The position numbers were made by a program, and so were the translations under genes. Source: Syntrophotaleaceae bacterium (lineage in GTDB: Bacteria; Desulfobacterota; Desulfuromonadia; Desulfuromonadales; Syntrophotaleaceae). Taken from it: a stretch of DNA of 64,000 bases. The stretch spans positions 1-64,000 of the forward strand of contig JAWKQB010000002.1 in assembly GCA_041390365.1 (NCBI GenBank), read 5' to 3'. The notes beneath the pieces were generated by a model, which was given only the letters and a program-made list of their open reading frames with translations, searched no databases and was not told the origin of the DNA. Shown one piece after another: positions 25,502 to 34,323 of this stretch. Position 1 is the stretch's first letter. The number at the start of each line of letters is the position of its first letter.

Positions 25502-26674
25502 CTAGAATAAAGCCTTGAAGAGCATCTCCAGCAACTCCTCGACAGGGATCTCGATCAACACCAGGGGAAGCATGGGTACGAGAGCGACGATAACCAGAGA
25601 GAGCATCTGCCGCAGCGTGAAGGGAAAGGGGTGCATTTTGCGGATGATCTCGAGCGTGGTGTCCAGCGCCGCGAGGGTTTGAATATCAACCGTCCCCAGA
25701 ATCTCGGGTGATTCATAAGCCTGGCCCTCTACCCACTTGTCGGCGAAGTGCCGGTTGTACTCCAATGTCATGAGGCTGTAGGCGTGCATCTCGGTGTATT
25801 TAACGGCAAAGAGCGCCGGGCTGAACAGGAGGAGGGGTCCGAACACGACTGCAAGACAGAGCAGGACATAGAGCACGGCCACGGCAAATAACTCGGCATG
25901 TTGGACGCCCTCATAAAAAATCATGCGTTGAGCAAAGCTGCCTGAAAGCACGCACCCCATGGCAAAGACGATAGTTTTCAGCGTTGCCTGCTCCAGCCCG
26001 AGAAAACCCAGACCGCCTGCGTAATCCGCGTGCACGGGGTACAGGCGCAGTTTAAGCCGGGAAACGTTCCAGAGAAAGAGGGTCCAGATGAGCAGGCGCC
26101 AGATCCAGCGGAGGAGTAAAAAATGGAACAGTGTCAGGTTGACCACAACGTTCCACCATCCCGCCAGGGTCAGGTTTCCATCCTTCCCCAACTGCCAGTT
26201 GGAAACGGAGGCGGGCAGATCGAAAACCGGACCCACCAAGGTTCCGGCCAGGGATACGAGGAGGAGCAGGAGCTCCACCAGTCGGGAATCCCGCATGCGG
26301 CCGGCTTTTCCAACGGCGACCATGAAGCGGGGGATTTCGTTCTGCGGCACCATATTGGAGCGCACGAAGTGATTGGCCGCCATGGACCAGCGTCTGTTGA
26401 CGATTGGCTCGGCAAGAATCAGGAGCGGTATCGCGACAAGCAGGCGGGCATGAGCCTTGATGGCGAGCAAGAAGGGAACCTGGACCGCATCGCCCATCAG
26501 CAGCCCCTGGGTGAGGGTCAGCACAACCAGGGGGAGCCAGGTGATGAGCACGGAAAGAGCTGCCGCCCGCCAAGTTTCGTCATGGTCCAGGTCGATCAGC
26601 CTCGCTCGCCGCAGAAGTTTGTAGAATGGACCCCCCTGGAAAAGAAAAAGGGAGGTGTCCCTGGTGCCGTTCAT
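25502..26674 (-). CDS. Polytopic inner-membrane protein of unknown family
   Basis: A 390-residue protein with about seven or eight membrane spans, for example VLITWLPLVVLTLTQGLLMG, LLLLLVSLAGTLVGPVF and VLYVLLCLAVVFGPLLLF, and short charged loops. The frame extends far upstream over the neighbouring gene, but the real start is most likely ATG 26674, because everything before it is the antisense-like overlap with the barrel gene. I do not recognise the family. It stands between an outer-membrane barrel gene (56 bases upstream) and an MscS channel gene (14 bases downstream), all on the minus strand, suggesting joint work in envelope transport or stress. Confidence 0.7.
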   Translation of the reverse strand: MNGTRDTSLFLFQGGPFYKLLRRARLIDLDHDETWRAAALSVLITWLPLVVLTLTQGLLMGDAVQVPFLLAIKAHARLLVAIPLLILAEPIVNRRWSMAANHFVRSNMVPQNEIPRFMVAVGKAGRMRDSRLVELLLLLVSLAGTLVGPVFDLPASVSNWQLGKDGNLTLAGWWNVVVNLTLFHFLLLRWIWRLLIWTLFLWNVSRLKLRLYPVHADYAGGLGFLGLEQATLKTIVFAMGCVLSGSFAQRMIFYEGVQHAELFAVAVLYVLLCLAVVFGPLLLFSPALFAVKYTEMHAYSLMTLEYNRHFADKWVEGQAYESPEILGTVDIQTLAALDTTLEIIRKMHPFPFTLRQMLSLVIVALVPMLPLVLIEIPVEELLEMLFKALF

Positions 26675-26730
26675 GGTTCTGTCCCATTTTGCAAAGGCCG
26701 GAGGCCTGGTTCCGCTCAATTGGGTTTCCC

Positions 26731-27546
26731 TCAGGGCAGCATTACGGAGAACTGTGCCCGCAGACCCCAGCCCTCGGGACCGAAGTCGGGGGAGTCGAGC
26801 CAGTAGCGGGCTCCGACCCCGAACTGGAGCGGTACGCCGCCAATCTTCATCAGTTGGCTGACCCGGAAGTTGAGGGGTACGAGCCACTGCTCGGACTCCC
26901 AATCGTAGGTGGCGTCGGTTGACAGGGTGAAGGATGTCAGGGTCGGTGCGACAAAGGTGATCTGGGGCTGGAGAATGGTCAGGTTGACCTCCCGGTCGTC
27001 CGGGCCGGCGAAGGACCAGAAATGATCGACCAGCATGCCGTAGATCCAGGGTCCGGCGTATCTGAAGGCCCCGGCCGAGGGTCCGACGGCCCATTGGTCC
27101 AGCCCGAGGACGTCTTTTGACGCGGTGGGAAAAAGCCAGACCGGGCCCGCGCCCCAGATCCAGCCCCCTTGTGTCAGCCGCGCCGGTGACAGATACTGGG
27201 CGGTCCTCATGTCGCTCAGACCGGTATCGTCAACGCCCTTCACCGGCAGGTCGTTCTGCCAGACGAAGGGCAGAATGGTTCGGGTTTTCAGATACCAGTT
27301 CTCGCCGAGCCTGAAGGAGAATCGCGGTATGAAGGTCACGGTCCCCACGGACCCGTCCTCTTCGGGACCGAAGTTCCAGTTCTGGTCGAACAGGAAGGTC
27401 AGGACATTGACTTCGGCGATGGGATTGGTCAAGTCCTCTGCCGCCTTAATGTCCTCTGCCTCCTGGGCCCAGGCGGGTTGGCGGTTGATCAAAAGGAGGA
27501 ACAGGGCCAACAGTAAACCCGACAGAAAGCGCATCGACCCTCCCAT
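26731..27546 (-). CDS. Outer-membrane beta-barrel, transporter-like (so-called neuromedin U family)
   Basis: A 271-residue exported protein. The signal peptide MRFLSGLLLALFLLLIN ends near PAWAQ. The mature part alternates beta strands with aromatic ends, carries NPIAEVNVLTFLFDQNWNFG and ends in RAQFSVMLP with a C-terminal hydrophobic strand, as expected for an outer-membrane barrel of the small transporter-like family often named neuromedin U in databases. The start is either 27546 or 27534; the latter has GGGAGGG very close. First gene of the minus-strand operon with the polytopic protein and MscS channel. Confidence 0.75.
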   Translation of the reverse strand: MGGSMRFLSGLLLALFLLLINRQPAWAQEAEDIKAAEDLTNPIAEVNVLTFLFDQNWNFGPEEDGSVGTVTFIPRFSFRLGENWYLKTRTILPFVWQNDLPVKGVDDTGLSDMRTAQYLSPARLTQGGWIWGAGPVWLFPTASKDVLGLDQWAVGPSAGAFRYAGPWIYGMLVDHFWSFAGPDDREVNLTILQPQITFVAPTLTSFTLSTDATYDWESEQWLVPLNFRVSQLMKIGGVPLQFGVGARYWLDSPDFGPEGWGLRAQFSVMLP

Positions 27547-27670
27547 GACTTCTCTGAGCTCGCGATGATTTATTATAAATAACTAAATAAGCCAGGATTT
27601 GAAGTTGTCAAATAAGTTTTTTCTTAAGACTGGCTCCCTTCTAGCCTCCGGCAACGCATGTTCTTTTTTT

Positions 27671-27699
27671 CTGGTTAATCCCAAAATTTCTGATAAGTG
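27671..27699 (+). promoter_or_regulatory. Conserved upstream element, copy 2 (before DUF1622 gene)
   Basis: CTGGTTAATCCCAAAATTTC followed by TGATAAGTG matches the element at 21312 with one deleted base and a few changes. It lies about 70 bases before the GTG start at 27768. The rest of the divergent gap 27547-27767 is AT-rich (TTTATTATAAATAACTAAAT) and probably holds the opposite promoter. Confidence 0.45.
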
Positions 27700-27767
27700 A
27701 CTTCTAGGGAAACGCATCTGTCAGCCCTGCTCATTCAGCCAGCCATGTTTTTAATGGAGGTGGCAAA

Positions 27768-28175
27768 GTGGAGACCCTTGATCGCTGGATCGAGTTCGGA
27801 GCAATGGGGGTCGAGGTTCTCGCCGTGATCATCATGATGTCGGTCATTCTGATCGGGACCGTGCAGTGGCTTGCCCATCCGGACAGGCAGGTGCGCCAGG
27901 ACTACTGGCGCTATCGTTTCCGGATAGGCAAGGCGCTGCTGCTCGGGCTCGAACTTCTGGTGGCCGCAGATATCATCCGAACCGTGGTGGTCGAGCCCAC
28001 ACTTGTGAACATGGCGGTCCTGGGAGCTCTGGTTGTCGTCCGGACTTTTCTCGGCTGGTCGCTGAGCGTGGAGATCGAGGGGCACTGGCCCTGGCAGGGA
28101 AACGGCAAGGCCAGGGAACAAAAAGGAACCGGGGAGGCCGCTGCAGAGCCGACGGCCGGAGACAGGAAGGGGTAG
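27768..28175 (+). CDS. DUF1622 membrane protein
   Basis: A 135-residue inner-membrane protein with three spans (about 10-33, 53-70 and 78-95) and a charged, Glu/Lys-rich C-terminal tail. FRIGKALLLGLELLVAADII and VVVRTFLGWSLSVEIEG are typical of DUF1622. It starts with GTG after GGAGG at a good distance. The function of the family is unknown. The next gene follows after three bases, so the two are one operon under the conserved element at 27671. Confidence 0.85.
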   Translation: METLDRWIEFGAMGVEVLAVIIMMSVILIGTVQWLAHPDRQVRQDYWRYRFRIGKALLLGLELLVAADIIRTVVVEPTLVNMAVLGALVVVRTFLGWSLSVEIEGHWPWQGNGKAREQKGTGEAAAEPTAGDRKG

Positions 28176-28178
28176 GAA

Positions 28179-28565
28179 ATGGAGGATCATCTGACACGCA
28201 TGCTTGAGGACCTGGTCGGCCGATTTCACGGGCCATTGACCTTCCGCTTTATCCTCCAGCCGATCATGGCGATCCTGTTCGCCATACGGGACGGCTACAA
28301 AGATGCCAAGTCCGGAAAAGCCCCCTATTTTTATGCTCTTTTCACCAGCCCGGGGCACCGGCGGGAGATGCTGCGGGAGGGGTGGAAATCGGTCGGCAAG
28401 ATCTTCATCCTGGCCGTGATCCTCGACCTTGTGTACCAGTACATCGTCCTGCCCCGGTTCTTCCCTGTCGAGGCGCTGCTTATATCGACCGCTTTGGCTC
28501 TTGTTCCCTATCTCATCGTCCGCGGACCTGTGAATCGGGTCGTGCGTCGAACAGTCAGATCTTGA
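28179..28565 (+). CDS. Small membrane protein of unknown function
   Basis: A 128-residue protein with two or three membrane spans. An N-terminal amphipathic part (GPLTFRFILQPIMAILFAIR) is followed by a conserved-looking polar stretch (DGYKDAKSGKAPYFYALF) and then two hydrophobic helices. It overlaps nothing and starts three bases after the DUF1622 gene with GGGGTAGG upstream. I do not recognise a named family. Its partner is probably the DUF1622 protein. Confidence 0.75.
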   Translation: MEDHLTRMLEDLVGRFHGPLTFRFILQPIMAILFAIRDGYKDAKSGKAPYFYALFTSPGHRREMLREGWKSVGKIFILAVILDLVYQYIVLPRFFPVEALLISTALALVPYLIVRGPVNRVVRRTVRS

Positions 28566-28674
28566 CGGGAGATACCATTGAACACCGCAGGAAGGGATGA
28601 TGAAATGACCGAAAGGGATCAGGATCTTGCACTTCGATGCCTTAACTGTGAACTATCAGGAAAGGAGCAGCCGC

Positions 28675-28803
28675 ATGACCTTGATCGCGATCAACGTCCT
28701 GTTGGATCCGGATGCCGCCACAGTTGAAAGGGCACAGGCGGTTTACGCTCGCCTACGTGAAACTTATCCGGAGGGCTTCGCCCTCGATGCCACTACCAAG
28801 TAG
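28675..28803 (+). pseudogene. Truncated fragment, N-terminus of a 2'-5' RNA ligase-like protein
   Basis: A 42-codon frame with a perfect ribosome binding site (AAAGGAG) encodes MTLIAINVLLDPDAATVERA, then ARLRETYPEGFALDAT, and stops. From memory this resembles the start of 2'-5' RNA ligase/phosphodiesterase-like proteins, just before the first catalytic HxT motif, which is absent. I read it as the leftover 5' end of a deleted gene. The family assignment is tentative. Confidence 0.4.
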
Positions 28804-28833
28804 GGGATTATGGTGTCGCACAGAGGAAGCTCC

Positions 28834-29781
28834 ATGAACTCCATCGCTGCTGATCCGTTACCATCCTGGAACGATAGCCCCGCCAAACAAGGGATCCACG
28901 CGTTCCTCGCCGAGGTGACAAAGGAAGGGTCGCCCGATTTTCTGCCAATGCCGGAACGTATCGCCGTGCACGACAACGACGGCACGCTCTGGCCGGAAAA
29001 TCCCATGCCCTTCCAGGCGGCCTTCGCCCTCGACGAACTGAACCGGCGCATCCCAGCCGAGCCTGCCCTCGTTTCGGATCCCATGGTGCAGGCCGCCCTG
29101 GCCGGCGACTTTGCGAAACTCCTGGAAGGGGACCACTTCGATGGTCTGATGCGGGTTTTGGCGCTCACCCATGCAGGAATGACGACCGACGCGTTTCGCG
29201 ACGCCGTGGAGGCATGGCTCAGGTCGGCCAGGCATCCGCGATTCGGCCGGCCCTATCACGAACTCACCTACCAGCCCATGCAGGAGCTCCTGCGCCTTCT
29301 GCAGGCAAACGGCTTCAAAAACTTCATCGTTTCCGGTGGAGGCGCGGACTTCATGCGCGTCTGGGTCGAGCGCGTGTACGGCATCCCGCCGGAGCGGGTC
29401 GTCGGCTCGACGGCGAGGACGACCTTCGAGCTGCGCGACAGCGGGCCGGTTCTGACTAAAACCATGGAGTATCTCATCGTCAACGACAGGGAGGGCAAGC
29501 CGCCCGGCATCCATCAGTACATCTGCCGGCGACCGACAATATGTTGCGGGAACAGTGACGGCGACCACGCGATGCTCCAGTACACCACGATCAATAACCC
29601 CCGCCCCAGTCTCGGCCTCATCGTCCACCATACCGACAGCGAACGCGAATATGCCTATGACGCGAAGACGAAGAGCACCGGCAAACTTGTCGAAGCCCTC
29701 CAGGAGGCCCCCAGGCGCGGCTGGCTCGTCGTGGACATGAAGCGGGACTGGAAGACCATCTTTCGGGCCGAATCGAGCTAG
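28834..29781 (+). CDS. HAD-superfamily phosphatase
   Basis: A 315-residue hydrolase of the haloacid dehalogenase superfamily. Motif I is HDNDGT with Asp47 (nucleophile) and Asp49, motif II is IVSGGG, and motif IV is GNSDGD. The large cap lies between motif I and motif II. No signal peptide is seen. ATG 28834 is chosen because AGAGGA lies seven bases upstream; an in-frame ATG 24 bases earlier is the alternative. It stands between two sulfatase regions, so it may act on the phosphorylated or dephosphorylated products of the same pathway. The physiological substrate is unknown. Confidence 0.85.
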   Translation: MNSIAADPLPSWNDSPAKQGIHAFLAEVTKEGSPDFLPMPERIAVHDNDGTLWPENPMPFQAAFALDELNRRIPAEPALVSDPMVQAALAGDFAKLLEGDHFDGLMRVLALTHAGMTTDAFRDAVEAWLRSARHPRFGRPYHELTYQPMQELLRLLQANGFKNFIVSGGGADFMRVWVERVYGIPPERVVGSTARTTFELRDSGPVLTKTMEYLIVNDREGKPPGIHQYICRRPTICCGNSDGDHAMLQYTTINNPRPSLGLIVHHTDSEREYAYDAKTKSTGKLVEALQEAPRRGWLVVDMKRDWKTIFRAESS

Positions 29782-29845
29782 CTCAAGGAGAGACACCATG
29801 AAAACGGACTGATGCACTATCCCCTAAATAAGGAGCCATAGAGCC

Positions 29846-32194
29846 ATGAGTGAAAAATTTCCCCAAAAAGTCGGGAACAATGTTTACCCCCGCCCTGAGT
29901 ATCGCTACCCGAATGGAAAGATCGGCCTGACCCATAAAGACTCCATCGCCGACTTTCCCAAGCCCCTGAAGGCGCCGGATGGCGCCCCCAATATTCTGCT
30001 GGTGATCCTGGATGATGTCGGCTTTGGCTGGCCGAGTGCCTTCGGGGGCTTGATCGAAATGTCGACGGCCGATCGCCTGGCGAAAGATGGGCTGCGCTAT
30101 AACCAATTTCACACCACTGCACTATGCTCTCCGACCCGGGCTGCGCTGCTGACCGGACGCAATCACCACAGCGCCCACAGCGGAACTATCGGCGAATTGG
30201 CCACCGGTTTCCCCGGCTATGATGGCATCATTCCCAAAAGCTGCGCCACCATAGCCGAGCTGCTCAGCCAGAACGGCTATGCCACCGGCTGGTGGGGAAA
30301 GAATCACAACATTCCCGACAACCAGGTCAGTGAGGCGGGCCCCTTCGATAATTGGCCGACCAATCAGGGATTCGACTATTTTTACGGATTCATCGGCGGC
30401 GAAACCGACCAGTTCCTGCCGGCGCTGTACCGGGGCACGCGTGCTGTGCCCGTGCCCTTTTCCATCGAGGAAGGCTACCACCTGGATATCGACCTGGCCA
30501 ACGACTGCATCGACTGGATGCGCCGCCAGAAGGCCATTGCCCCCGACCGTCCCTTCTTTGCGTACTTCTCGACCGGTTCCGCCCATGCCCCGCACCAACC
30601 CCCGCTGGACTGGCGCGGCCGCCATGCCGGAAAATTCGATATGGGCTGGGATGAATACCGCAAAATCGTGCACCAAAGACAGCTCGAAATGGGCGTGATC
30701 CCGGCAGGCACAAAGTTGACTGAACGCCCGGCCGAGATACCTGCCTGGGACGAGTCCAGCGATGACGAAAAGAAACTTTTCGCCCGCTTTGCCGAGAACT
30801 ATGCCGATTTCCTGCAACACACCGATTACCAGGTCGGTCGCCTGGTGGAAGCGATCGAAGGGATGGGGGAGCTTGAGAACACACTGGTCATCTATATCAT
30901 CGGCGACAACGGCAGCAGCGCCGAGGGCACACTCACCGGCACAATCAATGAGTTCATGAGCCTGAACGGGTTTTCCCCGACCATCGATCAGGTTCTGCAG
31001 CGCATCGACGACATCGGTCTGCCCGGCACCTCCCCCCACTATCCCGTCGGCTGGGCCTGGGCCGGTGACGTCCCCTTTCAGTGGACCAAGCAGATCGCTT
31101 CCCATTTCGGCGGCACCCGCAACGGCCTGCTGGTCTCCTGGCCCAGGCAGATTCAGGAAAAAGGGCAGGTGCGTTCCCAATTCCATCATGTCATCGACAT
31201 CGCCCCCACCCTGTTGGAGGTGATCGGCATTGTCGAGCCCGGTATGGTAAACGGTGTGCCCCAAAAGCCGATCGAAGGGGTCAGCATGGCCTATTCCTTC
31301 GACAATGCCCAGGCGGCTGGCAGGCATACCACCCAGTACTTCGAGATGTTTGGCAACCGCGCTCTCTATCACGATGGCTGGATGGCATCCTGCCGCCATG
31401 GGCGCCTGCCCTGGATCAACTTTGGCTCATGGGATTTTGCCGACGACAGATGGGAGCTCTATCATGTCGCGGAAGACTTCAGTCAGTCCGTCGATCTGGC
31501 CGGACAATATCCCGAGAAACTGCGCGAATTGCAGGATCTTTTCTTTGCCGAGGCCGCGAAGTACAACGTGCTCCCGCTGGATGACCGCTTCGCCGAGCGA
31601 GCCGACGTGTCCCTGCGGCCCAGCTATTTCTACGGCCGCGATTCGGTGACCTTCTATCCAGGCATGATCCGCCTGCCCGAAGGCAGTGCGCCCAAAACCC
31701 ACAATATCACCCACACCATTACGGTTGATGCCGAGGTCCCCCAGGAGGGAGCCGAGGGTGTGCTGGTCTGTTTGGGTGGTGATACCGCCGGCTGGTCCTT
31801 CTATATTATGGATGGCAAGCTGGTCTACCATTACAACTGGTTCGATATGGAGCGATACGAAGTGGTCTCCAATGGGAACGTGCCTGCGGGGAAGGTGGAG
31901 CTCAAATGCCACTTCGTCAACGAAACCAAGATACCGGGCGGCTCGGCCAGTGTGACGCTCTTCATTGACGGAAAGCAGGTCGGCACAGGCCGGATCGAGA
32001 AGCAGGTGCGCGGCCGCTTCGGTGTCGAAACCCTTGACGTGGGTGTGGATACCCTGACGCCGGTCAGTAAAGCCTACGAGCACAAGCGGCCTTTCTGGTT
32101 TACCGGGAGAATTGAGAAGGTTCGCTTCGATTTCGGAGATGGCACCGATCTGAGCCCGGAAGAAAAGATCAACCTCAAACTGGGAATGGATTAG
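29846..32194 (+). CDS. Sulfatase 2, large arylsulfatase type with C-terminal beta domain
   Basis: A 782-residue sulfatase. Metal-binding residues are in VILDDVGFG (Asp56-Asp57), the maturation motif is CSPTR (Cys94) in TALCSPTRAALLTGRN, then GWWGKNH and IGDNGSS. After about residue 590 a beta-sandwich follows (GAEGVLVCLGGD to FTGRIEKVRFDFGD), the usual second domain of these long sulfatases. No signal peptide. It is 49% or so alike by eye to sulfatase 3 in layout, but that is only an impression. It needs the maturase at 21416 for formylglycine. The ribosome binding site AAGGAG is 10 bases away. Substrate unknown. Confidence 0.9.
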   Translation: MSEKFPQKVGNNVYPRPEYRYPNGKIGLTHKDSIADFPKPLKAPDGAPNILLVILDDVGFGWPSAFGGLIEMSTADRLAKDGLRYNQFHTTALCSPTRAALLTGRNHHSAHSGTIGELATGFPGYDGIIPKSCATIAELLSQNGYATGWWGKNHNIPDNQVSEAGPFDNWPTNQGFDYFYGFIGGETDQFLPALYRGTRAVPVPFSIEEGYHLDIDLANDCIDWMRRQKAIAPDRPFFAYFSTGSAHAPHQPPLDWRGRHAGKFDMGWDEYRKIVHQRQLEMGVIPAGTKLTERPAEIPAWDESSDDEKKLFARFAENYADFLQHTDYQVGRLVEAIEGMGELENTLVIYIIGDNGSSAEGTLTGTINEFMSLNGFSPTIDQVLQRIDDIGLPGTSPHYPVGWAWAGDVPFQWTKQIASHFGGTRNGLLVSWPRQIQEKGQVRSQFHHVIDIAPTLLEVIGIVEPGMVNGVPQKPIEGVSMAYSFDNAQAAGRHTTQYFEMFGNRALYHDGWMASCRHGRLPWINFGSWDFADDRWELYHVAEDFSQSVDLAGQYPEKLRELQDLFFAEAAKYNVLPLDDRFAERADVSLRPSYFYGRDSVTFYPGMIRLPEGSAPKTHNITHTITVDAEVPQEGAEGVLVCLGGDTAGWSFYIMDGKLVYHYNWFDMERYEVVSNGNVPAGKVELKCHFVNETKIPGGSASVTLFIDGKQVGTGRIEKQVRGRFGVETLDVGVDTLTPVSKAYEHKRPFWFTGRIEKVRFDFGDGTDLSPEEKINLKLGMD

Positions 32195-32210
32195 CAACCG
32201 AGGGAGCATC

Positions 32211-32771
32211 GTGTGTATGACGTTGATTCCTCCGACTGACAACGTCCGAAGGGATGCTTCTCCCCAGCATGAGCTGACACCGGAAACGACCTTTGTGGGG
32301 CGCTTCTTTGAGGATCAGATCCGGAGGAACGGAGGAACGTCCGGGTTCATCCTTCTGGATGAACCCGGGTCCGCATTCAACATGCGCAACGGTCTCGCGG
32401 GACTCGCCGAACGAACGCTCGACGTGCAGTATTTCATCTGGGAGGGAGACACCACAGGCCGACTCCTGGCGGATGCGGTGATCAAGGCCGCGCAGCGTGG
32501 GATTCGGGTCCGGGTGCTCCTGGACGATTTGCACATCAAGGGTCGGGATCGGGTCATCGCCCTTCTGGACCATCATCCCCGCATCGACGAAGCAGCCTTG
32601 CCCGGGAACAGCTATCTCCTTGCATTCGATGCGCACGCAAGAGGGAAGATTGTCTGGCAGGCCATGGAGAAGGGAAAGCCTGCAAAGCAGTACCTCAAGG
32701 ACCCGGAAACGAGGTTCTTGAGACGCTGTGCAGCGACAGTCCTGAGAATACTCCCTGAGGAGCAGCTCTGA
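32211..32771 (+). pseudogene. Phospholipase D/cardiolipin synthase-like gene with internal deletion
   Basis: The first about 120 residues match the N-terminal part of phospholipase D-family proteins of the cardiolipin-synthase (ClsC-like) type: SGFILLDEPGSAFNMR, LDVQYFIWEGDTTGRLLADA, RGIRVRVLLDD. The last about 60 residues match the usual C-terminal end (WQAMEKGKP to ILPEEQL). The middle, with both catalytic HxKxxxxD motifs, is missing; the joint is near HHPRIDEAALPG. The open frame is therefore a remnant of about 186 residues instead of 450-500 and cannot be catalytic. It follows sulfatase 2 closely. Confidence 0.65.
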
Positions 32772-32803
32772 GGAGGATTGCGCCAACAACGACTCCGCCG
32801 AAC

Positions 32804-32914
32804 CTCCGATTCGTCATTCTGAACGCGGTGAGCAGCCGCAGTCCCATCGAACTCTACCGCTTCTTCCGCGACGAGCTCCAAACCCCCTATCTGCAGTTCA
32901 TTCCTATCAGATAA
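32804..32914 (+). pseudogene. Fragment of a second sulfatase-maturating enzyme gene
   Basis: A short in-frame stretch encodes NAVSSRSPIELYRFFRDELQ and then TPYLQFIPI before a stop. The intact maturase at 21416 has NAVNSRHPLDVYRFFRDELK and APYLQFIPI in the same order. The DNA differs at many positions, so this is a diverged second gene, not a recent copy. No start and no cluster motif remain. It shows that the island once held another maturase. Confidence 0.75.
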
Positions 32915-32953
32915 GGTCAACCATGCTGCTAAATTCCGGGGTTTTATCTGTCA

Positions 32954-34249
32954 TCATGCAACATCAAGGACTGTCCGGCTTGGAATATCCTCCTCGGTTT
33001 TGCGACGCTTGCCATAGATCAGCAAACGCTGAAGAAGGCTTAAATCCTTTGGCGGCTGCTTATCGATCCGACTGTATTCGATGACAACGCGACCCTCAGC
33101 TTCGCTCATTCTGAAATAGTTCAAGCAGTAAGATGGAACGTATACTTTCGGCAGAAATTTAAGGCGGGTTGAAACGGCATCGAACTTTTTGAGCCATGTC
33201 CCGGTGTTGATCACGGCCCGGCGGCCAACTCTGCGCAGCGATGGAGACTGGGTAGGCCCATACACATACACGGCCGTTTCGGGGTTTTGCTCAAAGACCC
33301 GGAGGGCGGCATCGAGATATTGTTGTTCCTTCTCGCTGCTCAGTTCGGATGGATCGACTATGATGCGGAACCGCTTCAGTGCTTTCCTGAAATCCCGCCA
33401 GACGAGGTACAGCGGCACAGCCAATGCGAGCAGGCAGAGAAAGAGGAATGTATTGATGATGAAAATGATCTGCACGAGGTTGCCGAGAACGCCGAGACCA
33501 CTCAGAATCCTGTTGTTGAGAAAAATATTGGTATCGGTCAGGTCAAACCATTCCAGAGCCGCGCCCCCGAGAACGAAGATCTCGAGTCCTGAAAAAAGCA
33601 GAAAGGGCAAAATCAGCCAGCGCAGTAACGGACTCATTTCATTATAGAAATAGTTGGACATGATCCAGTGGGGAATTTGCTCTGAAGGGTAGACCGACTG
33701 AATATCCTTGAGCCAGTTATACCGACCGAATTTCGAATGTTTCCCGGCCGAGCTGACAATGCTGCTGGTGATGAAATACCCGACTGGCTGAGCGTGGGGG
33801 TTTCCGAAGTCGCGCATGCGGTTGTATGCGTCCTGCTGATTACCGTGCTCGATCCAGATTCCGTGCTGTCCAAGCTTCCTGGTGATGGCCGGTGACTGCT
33901 CCAAGCAAATGTTCAAGGATTTAAGCAAGTCGACAAATTCAGGGTAGCAGGCGATTTCGTAATCGTGGTTGCCCGGCAGCATGGTGACCCTGATCGTCTC
34001 TCCGGCCTTTTGCAGCGCGCTGAAGATGCCTGGAAACTGATCCATGACCGCGTTCAGTTTCTCAGGTCCTTGGATATCGGTGAATTCCCAGAGGCCGAAA
34101 ATATCGCCGATGAGCAACAACTCGGCGTTTTCCCGCCGCCCTGCGAGATCTTCCAGAAAAGCGATCAGTTCCTGTTCATAGTCGCAGACGCCGAGGGCCT
34201 CATCACCTCCGATGTGGAGATCACTGATGAAATAATAGGCCTTAGTCAT
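32954..34249 (-). CDS. Membrane-anchored metallophosphoesterase, lacking the last metal motif
   Basis: A 431-residue calcineurin-like phosphoesterase related to LpxH-type enzymes. The N-terminal motifs are intact: SDLHIGG (Asp10, His12), GDIFGLW (Asp49), GNHDYE (Asn94, His95) and His135 in EHGNQQD. Two or three membrane spans (about 208-232 and 258-285) are inserted before the final motif. That motif, normally GHTH, reads GPTQ (331-334), so two metal ligands are lost. The enzyme may bind one metal or be inactive. It stands alone on the minus strand, convergent with the gene fragments at 32.2-32.9 kb. Start ATG 34249 has GAGGT a few bases upstream. Confidence 0.85.
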   Translation of the reverse strand: MTKAYYFISDLHIGGDEALGVCDYEQELIAFLEDLAGRRENAELLLIGDIFGLWEFTDIQGPEKLNAVMDQFPGIFSALQKAGETIRVTMLPGNHDYEIACYPEFVDLLKSLNICLEQSPAITRKLGQHGIWIEHGNQQDAYNRMRDFGNPHAQPVGYFITSSIVSSAGKHSKFGRYNWLKDIQSVYPSEQIPHWIMSNYFYNEMSPLLRWLILPFLLFSGLEIFVLGGAALEWFDLTDTNIFLNNRILSGLGVLGNLVQIIFIINTFLFLCLLALAVPLYLVWRDFRKALKRFRIIVDPSELSSEKEQQYLDAALRVFEQNPETAVYVYGPTQSPSLRRVGRRAVINTGTWLKKFDAVSTRLKFLPKVYVPSYCLNYFRMSEAEGRVVIEYSRIDKQPPKDLSLLQRLLIYGKRRKTEEDIPSRTVLDVA

Positions 34250-34323
34250 CGTGGTAACCTCTTCTCCATCTCCAGATATTGTCTAATGGGAAGATTGTAG
34301 ACGACTTTCGGCTCCCTTCCCGA

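Noticed and set aside
26675..27094. A 5' extension of the polytopic membrane protein gene by 140 codons
   Set aside because: It would overlap the outer-membrane barrel gene on the same strand and encodes an Arg/Pro-rich sequence typical of an off-frame reading.
30122..31399. A 425-codon minus-strand frame inside sulfatase 2
   Set aside because: Antisense to conserved sulfatase motifs; no independent support.
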